From the NCBI GenBank assembly GCA_030620575.1, contig JAUXEL010000033.1:1-13958 (forward strand): a stretch of DNA of 13,958 nt, read 5' to 3'. This document shows positions 5,818 through 13,950 of this stretch, in pieces. The translations under genes were made by a program, and so were the position numbers. A model generated the notes under the pieces. That model did no database searches, was not told where the DNA came from, and saw only the letters and a program-made list of their open reading frames with translations. The stretch is from Fidelibacterota bacterium (GTDB taxonomy: Bacteria; Fidelibacterota; Fidelibacteria; Fidelibacterales; Fidelibacteraceae). The stretch's first letter is position 1. Each line of letters starts with the position of its first letter.

Positions 5818-8405
5818 TTATTTAGTTTGGAGGCGTCTTTTCCGCCGGCTGTTGCCATGTGGGGTTTCCCGCCGCCACCGCCGCCGAGGGCTTTGCCAAG
5901 ATCCCGAACAATATTGCCGGCCTTAATACCTTCTTTAACCAAGTCATCACTGACAACACAAAGCACTTGAGGAGTGTCTCCAATAACCGTTCCGAATACG
6001 GCAATACCGCTTTTCATTTTTTCACGAACTTTGTCCCCCAGTATTTTAAGTTGATCCATGTTTTCGACCTGAACGCGATTGATATATAGCGTGGCATTTT
6101 TATATGATCTTTTATTCTGAAAGTATTGATCAATATCTAATGTAAGCAACTTTGCTTTCAATTCTATATTTTCTTTTTCAAGGGTTTTTACATAGGCGGT
6201 GATACTAAATATGCGTTCCAAAATGTTCTTTTCCGGGGTCCTGAGCGTTTCGCGAAGTCCGGCTAATACCGTTTGCTGCTTTTCAAGAATATCCATTGCA
6301 GCATGTCCGGTTATGGCCTCAATTCGGCGGACACCGGATGCCACGCTGCTTTCGCTTACAATAAAAAATAAACCAATGTCCCCGGTTAAATCAACGTGAG
6401 TGCCACCGCAGAGTTCTTGGGAAATATCACCCATATTTACAACCCGTACTACATCGCCGTATTTCTCTCCGAAAAGAGCCTGTGCGCCTTCACTGACAGC
6501 TTCGAGATATTGTTTTTCTTCGATTTTTACGGGAATATTCTGTAAAATTATTTCATTCACAATATTCTGAATCTTCATTTGCTTATCGGGGGAAACTTTT
6601 TCAAAGTGCGTGAAATCAAAACGAAGTCTGTCCGCTCCCACATAGCTTCCTGCTTGATGCGTGTGTTCACCTAACACCTTTTGCATCGCGGCGTGTAATA
6701 AGTGGGTGGCAGAATGGTTTCGCGCTGTGTCTAATCGGATGCTTTTATTTACCCAAAGTAAAACTTGTTTATCCGTTCTTAATATATTTTCTGTAATGTT
6801 TCCTTTGATTATGTGTGCAATATCTTCACCTGATTTTTGTGTGTCAATCACATCGTAAGTTGTGGGCGTATTAATATTGTCCACGTGAAAATTAATACCC
6901 CCCTTGTCTCCGATTTGTCCGCCGGATTCTGCATAAAATGGAGTTGAATCAAAAACTAAATACGTAAATTTACCATCAAATGCATATTTGATCAGATTAG
7001 CGCGTACTTCAAAAACATCATACCCGGCAAAAACAGATACTGCATCTTTTTGCAAAATCACCCAGTCCAATTCATCCGCCGCTTTCATTTTAAATTTACC
7101 GGCAGACCGGGCACGTTCGCGCTGTTCTTCCATGAGTGCATTAATTTCCTTATCGTTAATGCCCAACTGTTTTTCCTCGGCTAAAAGGCGGGTTAGATCT
7201 ACCGGAAATCCGTAAGTGTCATACAGGCGGAAGACATCTTCGCTGTTAAGCGTTTTTTCTGCTATTTTTTTTGCCTCTTTTGTCAATTGTTCAAAAAGTT
7301 TCAATCCTTTGTCAAGGGTATTGCCAAAGGATTCCTCTTCGGCACGGACAATACGCTGAATGTGCTCACGCTGTGCAACCAGTTCGGGATATATGTCGCC
7401 CAAAATGTGAACCACCGTAGGAACAAGACGGTATAAAAAAGGATCTTTGAGGTGCAGTGTTCGTCCAAAACGTGCTGCCCGGCGCAAAATTCGACGAAGA
7501 ACATACGATCGGCCTTCGTTGCCGGGAATAGCTCCGTCTGAGATAGCAACGGCAAGCATTCGAATGTGATCTGCAATGACGCGATGTGGAATGCCGTCAT
7601 TTCCGCTATTGTAAGCAATGTTGGTTAAAGTTTCTATCTGTTCAATAATAGGTTTAAACAGATCTGTTTCATAATTGCTTTTCTTTCCGGTCAACACGGT
7701 CACAATGCGTTCGAATCCGGCACCGGTATCTATATATTTATTTTTTAATGGCTGCAGCTTCCCTTCTGCATCCCGGTTATACTGCATAAACACCAGATTC
7801 CATAGTTCTATGTATTCCGGATCTTCGGTATTGATCTTTCGGAGATCCTGATTTTCGATATCATCACCGCTGTAATAATGAATTTCCGAACAGGGGCCGC
7901 AGGGGCCGATATCGCCCATAGCCCAAAAATTATCTTTTTCTCCGAATTTCAGGATGTGCTTCGGATTTATGCCGGGAACGGTTTCCCATATTTTAAAAGC
8001 CTCATCGTCATCCATGTAAACCGTAGCATACAAGCGCCGGGGATCCATGCCCCAAATTTCCGTAAACAGGGTCCAAGCCCAGGAAATAGCTTCTTTTTTA
8101 TAATAATCTCCAAAACTCCAGCTTCCCAGCATTTCGAAAAAGGTATGATGATGGTGATCGCGTCCAACTTCTTCAAGGTCGTTGTGTTTTCCACTGACAC
8201 GGATACATTTTTGAGAATTTACGGCCCGGTCAAATGCCGGTTGCAATTCTCCTAAAAAATACGGTTTAAATTGATTCATTCCTGCATTGGTAAACAAGAG
8301 CGTTGGGTCGTTTTGCGGAATCACCGGCGCACTTGGTATCACTGTGTGCGCGAGGGTTTTCTCAAAATAATCAATAAATTGTTGTCGTATTGTTGTTGAA
8401 TCCAT
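5784..8405 (-). CDS. alaS: Alanyl-tRNA synthetase
   Basis: Charges tRNA-Ala with alanine in the cytoplasm. 873 residues, full family length. The class II N-terminal catalytic domain starts typically (TIRQQFIDYF ... NDPTLLFTNAGMNQFK; RVSGKHNDLEEVGRDHHHHTFFEMLGSWSFGDYYK). The editing/zinc domain shows HSATH (564-568) and CGGTH (666-670), so H564, H568, C666 and H670 can hold zinc and clear mischarged Ser/Gly. The C-Ala domain ends with a run of six glycines and KPHMATAGGKD, as usual. The start ATG at 8405 has AAGGTGA 4 to 5 bases upstream. It heads a minus-strand pair with the hemolysin III-family gene, which is about 100 bases downstream; no functional link between them is evident. No truncation or frameshift is visible. 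Confidence 0.98.
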   Translation of the reverse strand: MDSTTIRQQFIDYFEKTLAHTVIPSAPVIPQNDPTLLFTNAGMNQFKPYFLGELQPAFDRAVNSQKCIRVSGKHNDLEEVGRDHHHHTFFEMLGSWSFGDYYKKEAISWAWTLFTEIWGMDPRRLYATVYMDDDEAFKIWETVPGINPKHILKFGEKDNFWAMGDIGPCGPCSEIHYYSGDDIENQDLRKINTEDPEYIELWNLVFMQYNRDAEGKLQPLKNKYIDTGAGFERIVTVLTGKKSNYETDLFKPIIEQIETLTNIAYNSGNDGIPHRVIADHIRMLAVAISDGAIPGNEGRSYVLRRILRRAARFGRTLHLKDPFLYRLVPTVVHILGDIYPELVAQREHIQRIVRAEEESFGNTLDKGLKLFEQLTKEAKKIAEKTLNSEDVFRLYDTYGFPVDLTRLLAEEKQLGINDKEINALMEEQRERARSAGKFKMKAADELDWVILQKDAVSVFAGYDVFEVRANLIKYAFDGKFTYLVFDSTPFYAESGGQIGDKGGINFHVDNINTPTTYDVIDTQKSGEDIAHIIKGNITENILRTDKQVLLWVNKSIRLDTARNHSATHLLHAAMQKVLGEHTHQAGSYVGADRLRFDFTHFEKVSPDKQMKIQNIVNEIILQNIPVKIEEKQYLEAVSEGAQALFGEKYGDVVRVVNMGDISQELCGGTHVDLTGDIGLFFIVSESSVASGVRRIEAITGHAAMDILEKQQTVLAGLRETLRTPEKNILERIFSITAYVKTLEKENIELKAKLLTLDIDQYFQNKRSYKNATLYINRVQVENMDQLKILGDKVREKMKSGIAVFGTVIGDTPQVLCVVSDDLVKEGIKAGNIVRDLGKALGGGGGGKPHMATAGGKDASKLNNVLENIQTILS

Positions 8406-8595
8406 GGTTCACCTTTATAAACATAGCATAACAGTACAATAAATAAATTTAGGGAAAGAAAAATGGAATTGAAAGATGATTTTGGGAGAGAAGATTTTAG
8501 GGGAGTTATAGGTTATGGGTGTCGAAATGTGAACTTTAGATTATTTTTTGTTGTGTTGTCCATAATCCGAAACTGTACCATTTAACAAGTAATAA

Positions 8596-8641
8596 TTAAG
8601 GTTTAGGGTTTAGAGTTTAGGGTTTAGGGTTTAGGGTTTAG
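8596..8641 (-). repeat. Telomere-like heptamer array (TTTAGGG on plus strand)
   Basis: About six and a half 7-bp units: TTAAGGT, TTAGGGT, TTAGAGT and three more TTAGGGT, ending TTAG at 8641. On the minus strand the unit is ACCCTAA, one base from ACCGTAA in the array at 8744-8792, so it looks like the same repeat family with C in place of G before TAA. Resemblance to plant-type telomeres is coincidental. Confidence 0.9.
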
Positions 8642-8670
8642 AAAAATATCGTGATTATTGTATGAATTGT

Positions 8671-8684
8671 TTACTGCTTACGGT
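8671..8684 (-). repeat. Two NNNGTRA heptamers beyond the insert
   Basis: On the minus strand ACCGTAA (8684-8678) and GCAGTAA (8677-8671). They match the array at 8744-8792 but are separated from it by a roughly 60-bp GC-rich insert that contains AGCGAAG (minus strand, 8697-8691), the same 7-mer that bounds the insert at 4326-4391. Confidence 0.6.
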
Positions 8685-8743
8685 TCCCCGCTTCGCTTAG
8701 CTAACGCTGGCTGCGCAGGGCAAGCGCTTCACAATTTTGCATC

Positions 8744-8792
8744 TTACCGTTCACGACTTACGACTCACGACTTACGGTTTACGATTCACGGT
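8744..8792 (-). repeat. Heptamer array, NNNGTRA x7, starting at the PorZ-like stop
   Basis: Read on the minus strand, directly after the stop TAA (8795-8793) come ACCGTGA, ATCGTAA, ACCGTAA, GTCGTGA, GTCGTAA, GTCGTGA and ACGGTAA. Every unit ends in GTRA, and the stop codon is in register with the TRA series. Confidence 0.9.
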
Positions 8793-11144
8793 TTATTCTA
8801 CTGCAAATTTTGTGGTAGCTTTGAGCCCGTCAACATTAGAGATAAATACCAGGTACACGCCGCGGGAAATAAATTCGCCATTGTCAAGGCGTCCGTCCCA
8901 GACGATCTGTTTTCCTTTGTTTTCCGATGCGGTTGCGGTAAATTGCTTTACCACGCGACCGTCAATGGTGCTGATTTTCACACTGGTCTGTTCCGCCAAT
9001 CCATCTATGGCAAGATAGGGATCATTTCCGGGGCTAAATGGCTGCGGAAAAATTATTACTTCGTTCATGGTACTGCGTTCTTCCGTCCACGCAATTTCAT
9101 AGCGGTTCAATCCGGATGCTGTCAGCAGATAGGCATATCCCTTCTGCGTATCAAATTCCAGATCGTATACTACATTGTCCAATAGTTTAGAATTTGTCCG
9201 ATTAAGTCCGTTCCCATCATTAAACCAGCGATTGCTCGTCAGATATATTTGTACGCCCTGACTTTCGGTGAGAATCCATTTATTGCCTTTGGGATCGATG
9301 CGGATTTTTTTCGGGATCATCCCGCTGAGACCATCTAACGGCGGATTCAGATTAAATGTTGTACTTCCTGATAAAGAAGAAGGTGTGTAGATCATTTGAA
9401 CACCTGATGCAGTAGCGGCCCAGATATTTCCAGTAAGAGGATCTATATCAAGGGAATATACATCATTGCTGATCAGACCATCCGACGTGGTAATTAATGT
9501 CCAGATTCCCGCGTTCGGGTCGCACACTGTAATCCCGCCGGCAGTACGGGGAATATCCGACTGTCTGCGCTGATTGGCGATCCACAGTTTACCGTGGCAA
9601 TCAAACACCATTTCGCGGGCTAAAATTTGTAATGTATTGCCGGATTCTTCAACAGAAAATTTTTGGATTGTCCCGTCGGGTTGTATCTTGATCAGGGGTC
9701 GCGCATCAATAGTGTGTACGTTCAAGGCCCATATATTGCCATATTCATCTTCCTGTAATCCTCGCATTTTTAAGTAATAAGAACTTCCGCCCAATTCATG
9801 GGTGCCATAAATAACATTGTCACTTGTATCATATACGCTATATTCATAAAGATCATCTAAATCAATTCTTTGTAATGCGCCGGGGCCGCGGGCTTCGGGC
9901 AACTGACCGCTTACGGGGCGTGCCGATACATCGGTCAAACTGCAAAATAATTCTCCCGCCGAGGATATCAGCGCATCGTATACCGCGGTTTGTCCTCCGA
10001 TCTGATATGCAATATTCAAGGTGTCTGCAGAAAAACGGTTTTCAAAATGCAAATCATGAATGGCTTCATCCGTAGGGGAAAATACGAGATTATGCCAGCT
10101 GTTTCCGTCCAACAGGGAAATACCGCTTAATCCACAAACCGCGACTTTCCGGTCCGCAGTAAGCGCCAGTGAATGTGCTTTGAGGTATAACATGGTGTTT
10201 GGAATAAACGATGTCTGCATTCCGTCAGAAAGGATTACGCGTTGCAATCCCTGTTTTTCGGGTGCAAGCCACAAAGTATCATTACGCAAACAAAATCCGT
10301 TTAGTTTTTTTGTTGAATTGTGCTTTTCTTCACCTGTTTGTACATTATATATTGTGTAGAGTGTCGCATAATATAAGCTGTCATTATCCTGATAAAATGT
10401 GAGTGGGGTGCCGGAATTGTCCAAAAGTTTTTCCGCATTTCCCTGGTGATAGTGATAAACATCCAATTCTTCGCTTACAAAATAAAGTTCGCCCTGAAAA
10501 GCGACCAGCCGAATCACCGCATCGCTACTGTCAAGCGGAACAGTCCCCCAGGCGCTTGGGGGTTTTAAATTGGAATTATACAGATAGGCTTTATATAGTC
10601 CGTTGTTGGTGCCAATAAAAATACTGTCCTGAACAATGGCAACATCAAAAATATTTTCGGGATTTCCGGGAAACTGATTGTAGATATCCTGAAAGATATA
10701 GCGGTTATTATTTTTTACAAAGTGGGCAATTTCCGGTGTGAAATCATTCATATAGACAGCAAGTACGTGCTCGTTATTGCCCGCAAAAGTCGCAACAGAG
10801 GCAAATCCAAAATCAAAATAATCGTTGTGTCCGTCTATTCCGTGATAACTGATCCCGCTGGCACCGCTACCATAGGAAAACCATTCTGATTGATCTGTAT
10901 TTACATAATAACGCAACAGGTCAATATGTTCAAGATGATCCGTATTGCCCACAGTTGAAAATTGTTCGTTGTCAAGGTTAAACTGCACAAGCCCCCCGTG
11001 ACTTGCCGCTTTGATCGTATTTCCTGAAAAATGAAGATCTTTTAATGTCAACTGAGAACCATAAGACACCCAATCACCAACAATTGCGAAAAGAAAACTG
11101 CCGCTTAGAAGTATTAGAGATAGAAGGGAAAGAAGGCGTTTCAT
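8793..11144 (-). CDS. PorZ-like beta-propeller protein with C-terminal sorting-type domain
   Basis: 783 residues, near the length of Porphyromonas PorZ. A signal peptide is clear (MKRLLSLLSLILLSGSFLFA). The start GDWVSYGSQLTLKDLHFSGN and HGGLVQFNLDN match the first blade of PorZ and two-component-regulator propellers; similar blades recur (NNGLYKAYL, LSGISLLDGNSW, DGLISNDVYSLDIDP with IWAATASGVQMIY, ESQGVQIYL). The last 95 residues (689-783: FPQPFSPGND, VKISTIDGRVV, WDGRLDNGEFISRGVYLV) form an Ig-like FlgD/type A sorting domain. In the type IX secretion system PorZ is part of the surface attachment complex that links cargo to anionic LPS. Known from family; role here inferred. The start overlaps the SPOR gene's stop by 4 bases (ATGA), implying coupled translation. 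It could instead be a general secreted propeller protein. The stop is fused to a heptamer array. Confidence 0.75.
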   Translation of the reverse strand: MKRLLSLLSLILLSGSFLFAIVGDWVSYGSQLTLKDLHFSGNTIKAASHGGLVQFNLDNEQFSTVGNTDHLEHIDLLRYYVNTDQSEWFSYGSGASGISYHGIDGHNDYFDFGFASVATFAGNNEHVLAVYMNDFTPEIAHFVKNNNRYIFQDIYNQFPGNPENIFDVAIVQDSIFIGTNNGLYKAYLYNSNLKPPSAWGTVPLDSSDAVIRLVAFQGELYFVSEELDVYHYHQGNAEKLLDNSGTPLTFYQDNDSLYYATLYTIYNVQTGEEKHNSTKKLNGFCLRNDTLWLAPEKQGLQRVILSDGMQTSFIPNTMLYLKAHSLALTADRKVAVCGLSGISLLDGNSWHNLVFSPTDEAIHDLHFENRFSADTLNIAYQIGGQTAVYDALISSAGELFCSLTDVSARPVSGQLPEARGPGALQRIDLDDLYEYSVYDTSDNVIYGTHELGGSSYYLKMRGLQEDEYGNIWALNVHTIDARPLIKIQPDGTIQKFSVEESGNTLQILAREMVFDCHGKLWIANQRRQSDIPRTAGGITVCDPNAGIWTLITTSDGLISNDVYSLDIDPLTGNIWAATASGVQMIYTPSSLSGSTTFNLNPPLDGLSGMIPKKIRIDPKGNKWILTESQGVQIYLTSNRWFNDGNGLNRTNSKLLDNVVYDLEFDTQKGYAYLLTASGLNRYEIAWTEERSTMNEVIIFPQPFSPGNDPYLAIDGLAEQTSVKISTIDGRVVKQFTATASENKGKQIVWDGRLDNGEFISRGVYLVFISNVDGLKATTKFAVE

Positions 11145-12010
11145 TTTTTGGGGACCCTTATCACAATACCATCTTCTGCCGGATAATTATCTTTGAGTTC
11201 CGATAGCGCGCGTTTTGCTTCATCGTATGCTTCATAGGCTCCAATACGTACAAGATACAAGACCCCGGAAGAACCATCTCGTGTATCAATTTGGGCGGGA
11301 AAACCTTGCTTTTCAAAATAGTCTTTTTTTTGAATTGCATTATCATGGGAAGAATATGCACCAACTTGTATAAGAAAATTGATTTTCTTTTCCGGAGCGG
11401 GTTGGGGCGCGGGCACGGGAATGATATCTTTTGACTGTGTTTGTGGTGCGCTTTTGGATTTTTGGGGTGTAAGTGTTGTTGTATCTACCGTTTTTTCCGG
11501 AACTACTTCAATTTTTACGACAGGTTCTTCTTTTATTGCCCGTGGTTCATAGGGGATTAAGACACTATTTTTATGCTCCGCGGTTTTTCCGGGAGATTCA
11601 TTAATTACTCTCTGTGCGCGCGAAAGCACCAAGCGGTAATAACTGTCGTTGCGAATTGGATCATGTTCGTCCACTGCGCGTTTCATATACCGCAATCCGA
11701 CATCGTAAGTGTTGTTTACAAATGCATAATCGGCCAACATTACGCAAAGATAGGATTTCATGACCGGAGATTGCGAGCTATTTAAATATTGTTCCGCCTT
11801 AGATACCGCCAACTTACCATCCGGCTGGAGAATAATATTAAATGCACGTGCCGCATCTGCCTGTGCCCCTTGCGTGGAAAACGTAGCTATTGAATCCCGT
11901 CCGTAGCCTTCTAATATTTTTAAAATATTTTCTGCGCGCAGTGGCGTATTCCCCAATATGCCGAGGGCAAAAAAGGCCATAATATATGGTATATATTGTT
12001 TTTTCATCAT
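11141..12010 (-). CDS. Secreted SPOR-domain protein
   Basis: 289 residues. A signal peptide spans about 1-26 (MMKKQYIPYIMAFFALGILG..PLRA); there is no lipobox cysteine. Residues 50-135 are helical, of a TPR-like kind (two runs with Y..GLRYMKRAVDEHDP style spacing). A Pro/Lys-rich linker (about 150-208) leads to a C-terminal SPOR domain (211-287: FLIQVGAYSSHDNAIQKKDYF ... YLVRIGAYEAYDEAKRAL). SPOR domains bind denuded glycan strands of peptidoglycan, so the protein is expected in the periplasm, perhaps at the division site or anchoring an envelope machine. The first of two adjacent ATGs (12010) suits the ribosome site AAAGGTG, 8 bases upstream. It starts 19 bases after rfaE2 and overlaps the PorZ-like gene by 4 bases, so a role with that outer-surface protein is plausible but unproven. 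Confidence 0.85.
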   Translation of the reverse strand: MMKKQYIPYIMAFFALGILGNTPLRAENILKILEGYGRDSIATFSTQGAQADAARAFNIILQPDGKLAVSKAEQYLNSSQSPVMKSYLCVMLADYAFVNNTYDVGLRYMKRAVDEHDPIRNDSYYRLVLSRAQRVINESPGKTAEHKNSVLIPYEPRAIKEEPVVKIEVVPEKTVDTTTLTPQKSKSAPQTQSKDIIPVPAPQPAPEKKINFLIQVGAYSSHDNAIQKKDYFEKQGFPAQIDTRDGSSGVLYLVRIGAYEAYDEAKRALSELKDNYPAEDGIVIRVPKK

Positions 12011-12029
12011 AAACAGAACACCTTTCCGG

Positions 12030-12524
12030 CTAATTTGTTTCTTTGTTTTTCTTTTGTGTGTCTTTGAGAGTCTTGCTTGTAGAATATCCGGCTACCCGCG
12101 GGAATACCATTACGCGTCCGCCGAGTTCGCTGACTTCCCGTGCACCTATGATGGTATCAAAGTTGTAATCATCACCCTTGATCAGTATATCCGGTTTTAC
12201 AATATTGATGATTTCTTGCGGGGTTTCCTCGGCATACAGAACCACTGCGTCTACCATTCCTGTTTGTATCAAAGCGTTTGCGCGTTCTTTTTCATTTTCT
12301 ACGGGTCGCCACTTACCTTTAAGGATGCGAATACTTGTATCGGTATTAAGCCCGACGATCACGCGATCTCCTTGTTTCCCCGCAAAATCCAGCAGCGCGC
12401 GATGTCCCGGGTGCAATACATCAAAACAGCCGTTAGTAAATACCAGGGTATCCCCAGCAGCTTGCCATGCAATAATTTGTCGAAGTAAGGCCGGCCACGC
12501 AGATGTCGAATATAGATTTTTCAT
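12030..12524 (-). CDS. rfaE2: D-glycero-beta-D-manno-heptose 1-phosphate adenylyltransferase
   Basis: 164 residues from ATG 12524. Equivalent to the C-terminal half of bifunctional HldE: it joins ATP and heptose 1-phosphate to give ADP-heptose for LPS inner core. The nucleotidyltransferase signature is FTNGCFDVLHPGH (29-41, with HxGH at 38-41); GLNTDTSIRILKGKWRPV (58-75), KPDILIKGDDY (110-120) and GYSTSK (146-151) are the other conserved blocks. The open frame continues upstream to 12776, but those 84 codons overlap the DUF2851 gene and look unlike the family, so the start is M at 12524; no strong ribosome site is seen. The kinase half (rfaE1) must be elsewhere. The gene sits between DUF2851 (55 bases) and the SPOR gene (19 bases) in one transcript. 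It implies a heptose-containing envelope glycan. Confidence 0.92.
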   Translation of the reverse strand: MKNLYSTSAWPALLRQIIAWQAAGDTLVFTNGCFDVLHPGHRALLDFAGKQGDRVIVGLNTDTSIRILKGKWRPVENEKERANALIQTGMVDAVVLYAEETPQEIINIVKPDILIKGDDYNFDTIIGAREVSELGGRVMVFPRVAGYSTSKTLKDTQKKNKETN

Positions 12525-12579
12525 TACAGTAATGTACAAATATTTCAGAAATGAAACCAAGAAAAAGTCAGTTAAGCGT

Positions 12580-13866
12580 TTATAACGTTTTTTTGTCCCT
12601 ATCCGCCATGGCACAAATCGGACAACAGCTTTGCAGCTCCTGTGTGCAGAAATTATCTCTGATATATAGTACGCCCTGTGCGGCCAACCAGTTTTTTTGC
12701 CGTGCATCGTGTTTGCTGATTCCGTGTTGCTGGTGAAATTTCTGCACAATTCCATAGGGATGTGGAATATGGGCATTAGAAATATATTCTTGAATTGTTG
12801 TCTTAATATTGCTTTCGTCTTTTCTTTTCAAGCGCATTGCTTCCATCAGCGGGATGATCGTATTTAATATGATCTCTTGTTGAATTGCCGGGCCGGGTGT
12901 CAAAGATGGTGCTTTTTTTGTTTTATTACCCTGCCGATAATGATGTTGCCAGTAAGGGATAGTGGAAACATCAAAAAACATGTTAAAAACGGAACGCCAG
13001 GGGGTGTTTTTGCTAATAGCGCAATACAGAATATTTGATATGGACTTCCCGTAATGTTTGACAAGCAGTGCCCCCAGCCAGGCAACCCTGCGATCGGGGA
13101 AATGTCCGGGACGTGTTCCCGAATAGAACCAGCGAATTTCCTGCGGTACGGACTCGCCCTTCGCAAACCCGGCCAATTGCAGTAAATGCGGGGCAATGGT
13201 TTTTTTCAGTATGCGTCCGGCATGATAATCCTCCCAGGGGAATGTCAGAAATAAGCGAATCATATTTTCTTTGTTATAGCGATAACCGCAGGCCTTAAAA
13301 ATACCCCAATACAACATAATATCCTGTGGGAAACGGGACTGATGTTGATAAAAATAGCTTACTTTTTGCTCTATTCTGCGCCATCCATAATCCATGAGAA
13401 TGGAAAAATATTGTTCGGGATCAGCGTGAAATACAAAGCATTTTTCTTTCCGGGGCAAAGCAAATACCTCGGTTACCGGAATATAGCAAACGGGAAGAAC
13501 TTTCCCGTTTTCACAGCACGCTTGCCGGCTGTTGCCCGGGGGATAAAATACCACATGCAACACACAGTGTTTATATGATGTGTCTTTATGGTGACCGTGT
13601 GCATACCAATCTGTGGCATAATGGTGAATTTCAATATCCCCGGAATATAATTTGTCACCGACAAATACACGTGCATCTAAGAAATCCGGACCATCGCTGA
13701 AATTATGTTTACCCGGACATATGACTCGTATTGTTCTTCCGTCTTCTGACATATACTGTTTTTTCCAGAGTTTTTCTTTCCAGGCGTGCTGCAAACGCAG
13801 CTCCGATATGTAAGCTTCTCGTGGTTCAAATAGTTGTAAATAAGTCTGAAAATGATGTAAATACAT
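12580..13866 (-). CDS. DUF2851-family protein, function unknown
   Basis: 428 residues. The N-terminal part reads LQHAWKEKLW ... DGRTIRVICPGKHNFSDGPDFLDARV ... SGDIEIHHYATDWYAHGHHKD..YKHCVLHVV, the pattern of DUF2851, common in Bacteroidota and relatives. GPDF (59-62) followed by a strand with GDIEIH (76-81) resembles the D...ExK layout of PD-(D/E)XK nucleases, with His in place of Lys; this is my inference. The C-terminus has four cysteines, C407, C414, C415 and C418, spaced like a metal or Fe-S site. It is the first gene of the operon; rfaE2 follows 55 bases after its stop. Start ATG 13866 has GGGGGGTG a few bases upstream (complement of 13869-13876). A promoter and a CRP-like site lie just upstream. 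No membrane segment or signal peptide is evident, so it is likely cytoplasmic. Confidence 0.85.
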   Translation of the reverse strand: MYLHHFQTYLQLFEPREAYISELRLQHAWKEKLWKKQYMSEDGRTIRVICPGKHNFSDGPDFLDARVFVGDKLYSGDIEIHHYATDWYAHGHHKDTSYKHCVLHVVFYPPGNSRQACCENGKVLPVCYIPVTEVFALPRKEKCFVFHADPEQYFSILMDYGWRRIEQKVSYFYQHQSRFPQDIMLYWGIFKACGYRYNKENMIRLFLTFPWEDYHAGRILKKTIAPHLLQLAGFAKGESVPQEIRWFYSGTRPGHFPDRRVAWLGALLVKHYGKSISNILYCAISKNTPWRSVFNMFFDVSTIPYWQHHYRQGNKTKKAPSLTPGPAIQQEIILNTIIPLMEAMRLKRKDESNIKTTIQEYISNAHIPHPYGIVQKFHQQHGISKHDARQKNWLAAQGVLYIRDNFCTQELQSCCPICAMADRDKKTL

Positions 13867-13889
13867 TTCACCCCCCTGTAATACAGCAG

Positions 13890-13918
13890 AAAATACGGGG
13901 GTTTTCCTTAAATGTAAA
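13890..13918 (-). promoter_or_regulatory. Promoter of the DUF2851-rfaE2-SPOR-PorZ operon
   Basis: On the minus strand TTTACA (13918-13913) and TATTTT (13895-13890) are separated by exactly 17 bases. The predicted transcription start is near 13883, 17 bases before the ATG at 13866. A perfect 11-base palindrome CTGTAATACAG (13876-13886) covers the predicted start and could be an operator. Confidence 0.45.
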
Positions 13919-13934
13919 TCACTAATCTCGTATA

Positions 13935-13950
13935 TGTGATATGTATCACA
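13935..13950 (-). promoter_or_regulatory. CRP/FNR-family operator, TGTGA-N6-TCACA
   Basis: TGTGATATGTATCACA is a perfect inverted repeat (7-bp arms, 2-bp centre) that exactly matches the TGTGA-N6-TCACA core bound by CRP, with A/T flanks as well. Its centre is about 59.5 bases upstream of the predicted start of the DUF2851 operon, near the class I activator position (around -61). It may equally serve a divergent gene beyond the window. Confidence 0.5.

Larger units (their letters stand above)
8406..8792. other. 387-bp spacer with heptamer repeats
   Basis: Between the start of alaS and the end of the PorZ-like gene, both on the minus strand. 8406-8595 should hold the alaS promoter (minus strand), but I see no confident -35/-10 pair. 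8596-8792 is occupied by three heptamer blocks listed separately and a GC-rich insert at about 8685-8730. Apparent ORFs here (such as 8658-9185 plus) are created by the repeats and by the antisense of the PorZ-like gene. Confidence 0.6.

Noticed and set aside
8596..8641. Telomere or linear chromosome end suggested by TTTAGGG repeats
   Set aside because: Only about six units, internal to bacterial operons, and explained better as a variant of the local heptamer family.
8658..9185. 175-codon plus-strand ORF
   Set aside because: Its first part is heptamer repeat and the rest is antisense to the PorZ-like gene.
12525..12776. 84-residue N-terminal extension of the rfaE2 reading frame
   Set aside because: It overlaps the DUF2851 gene and does not resemble the nucleotidyltransferase family; the internal ATG at 12524 gives the normal family length.
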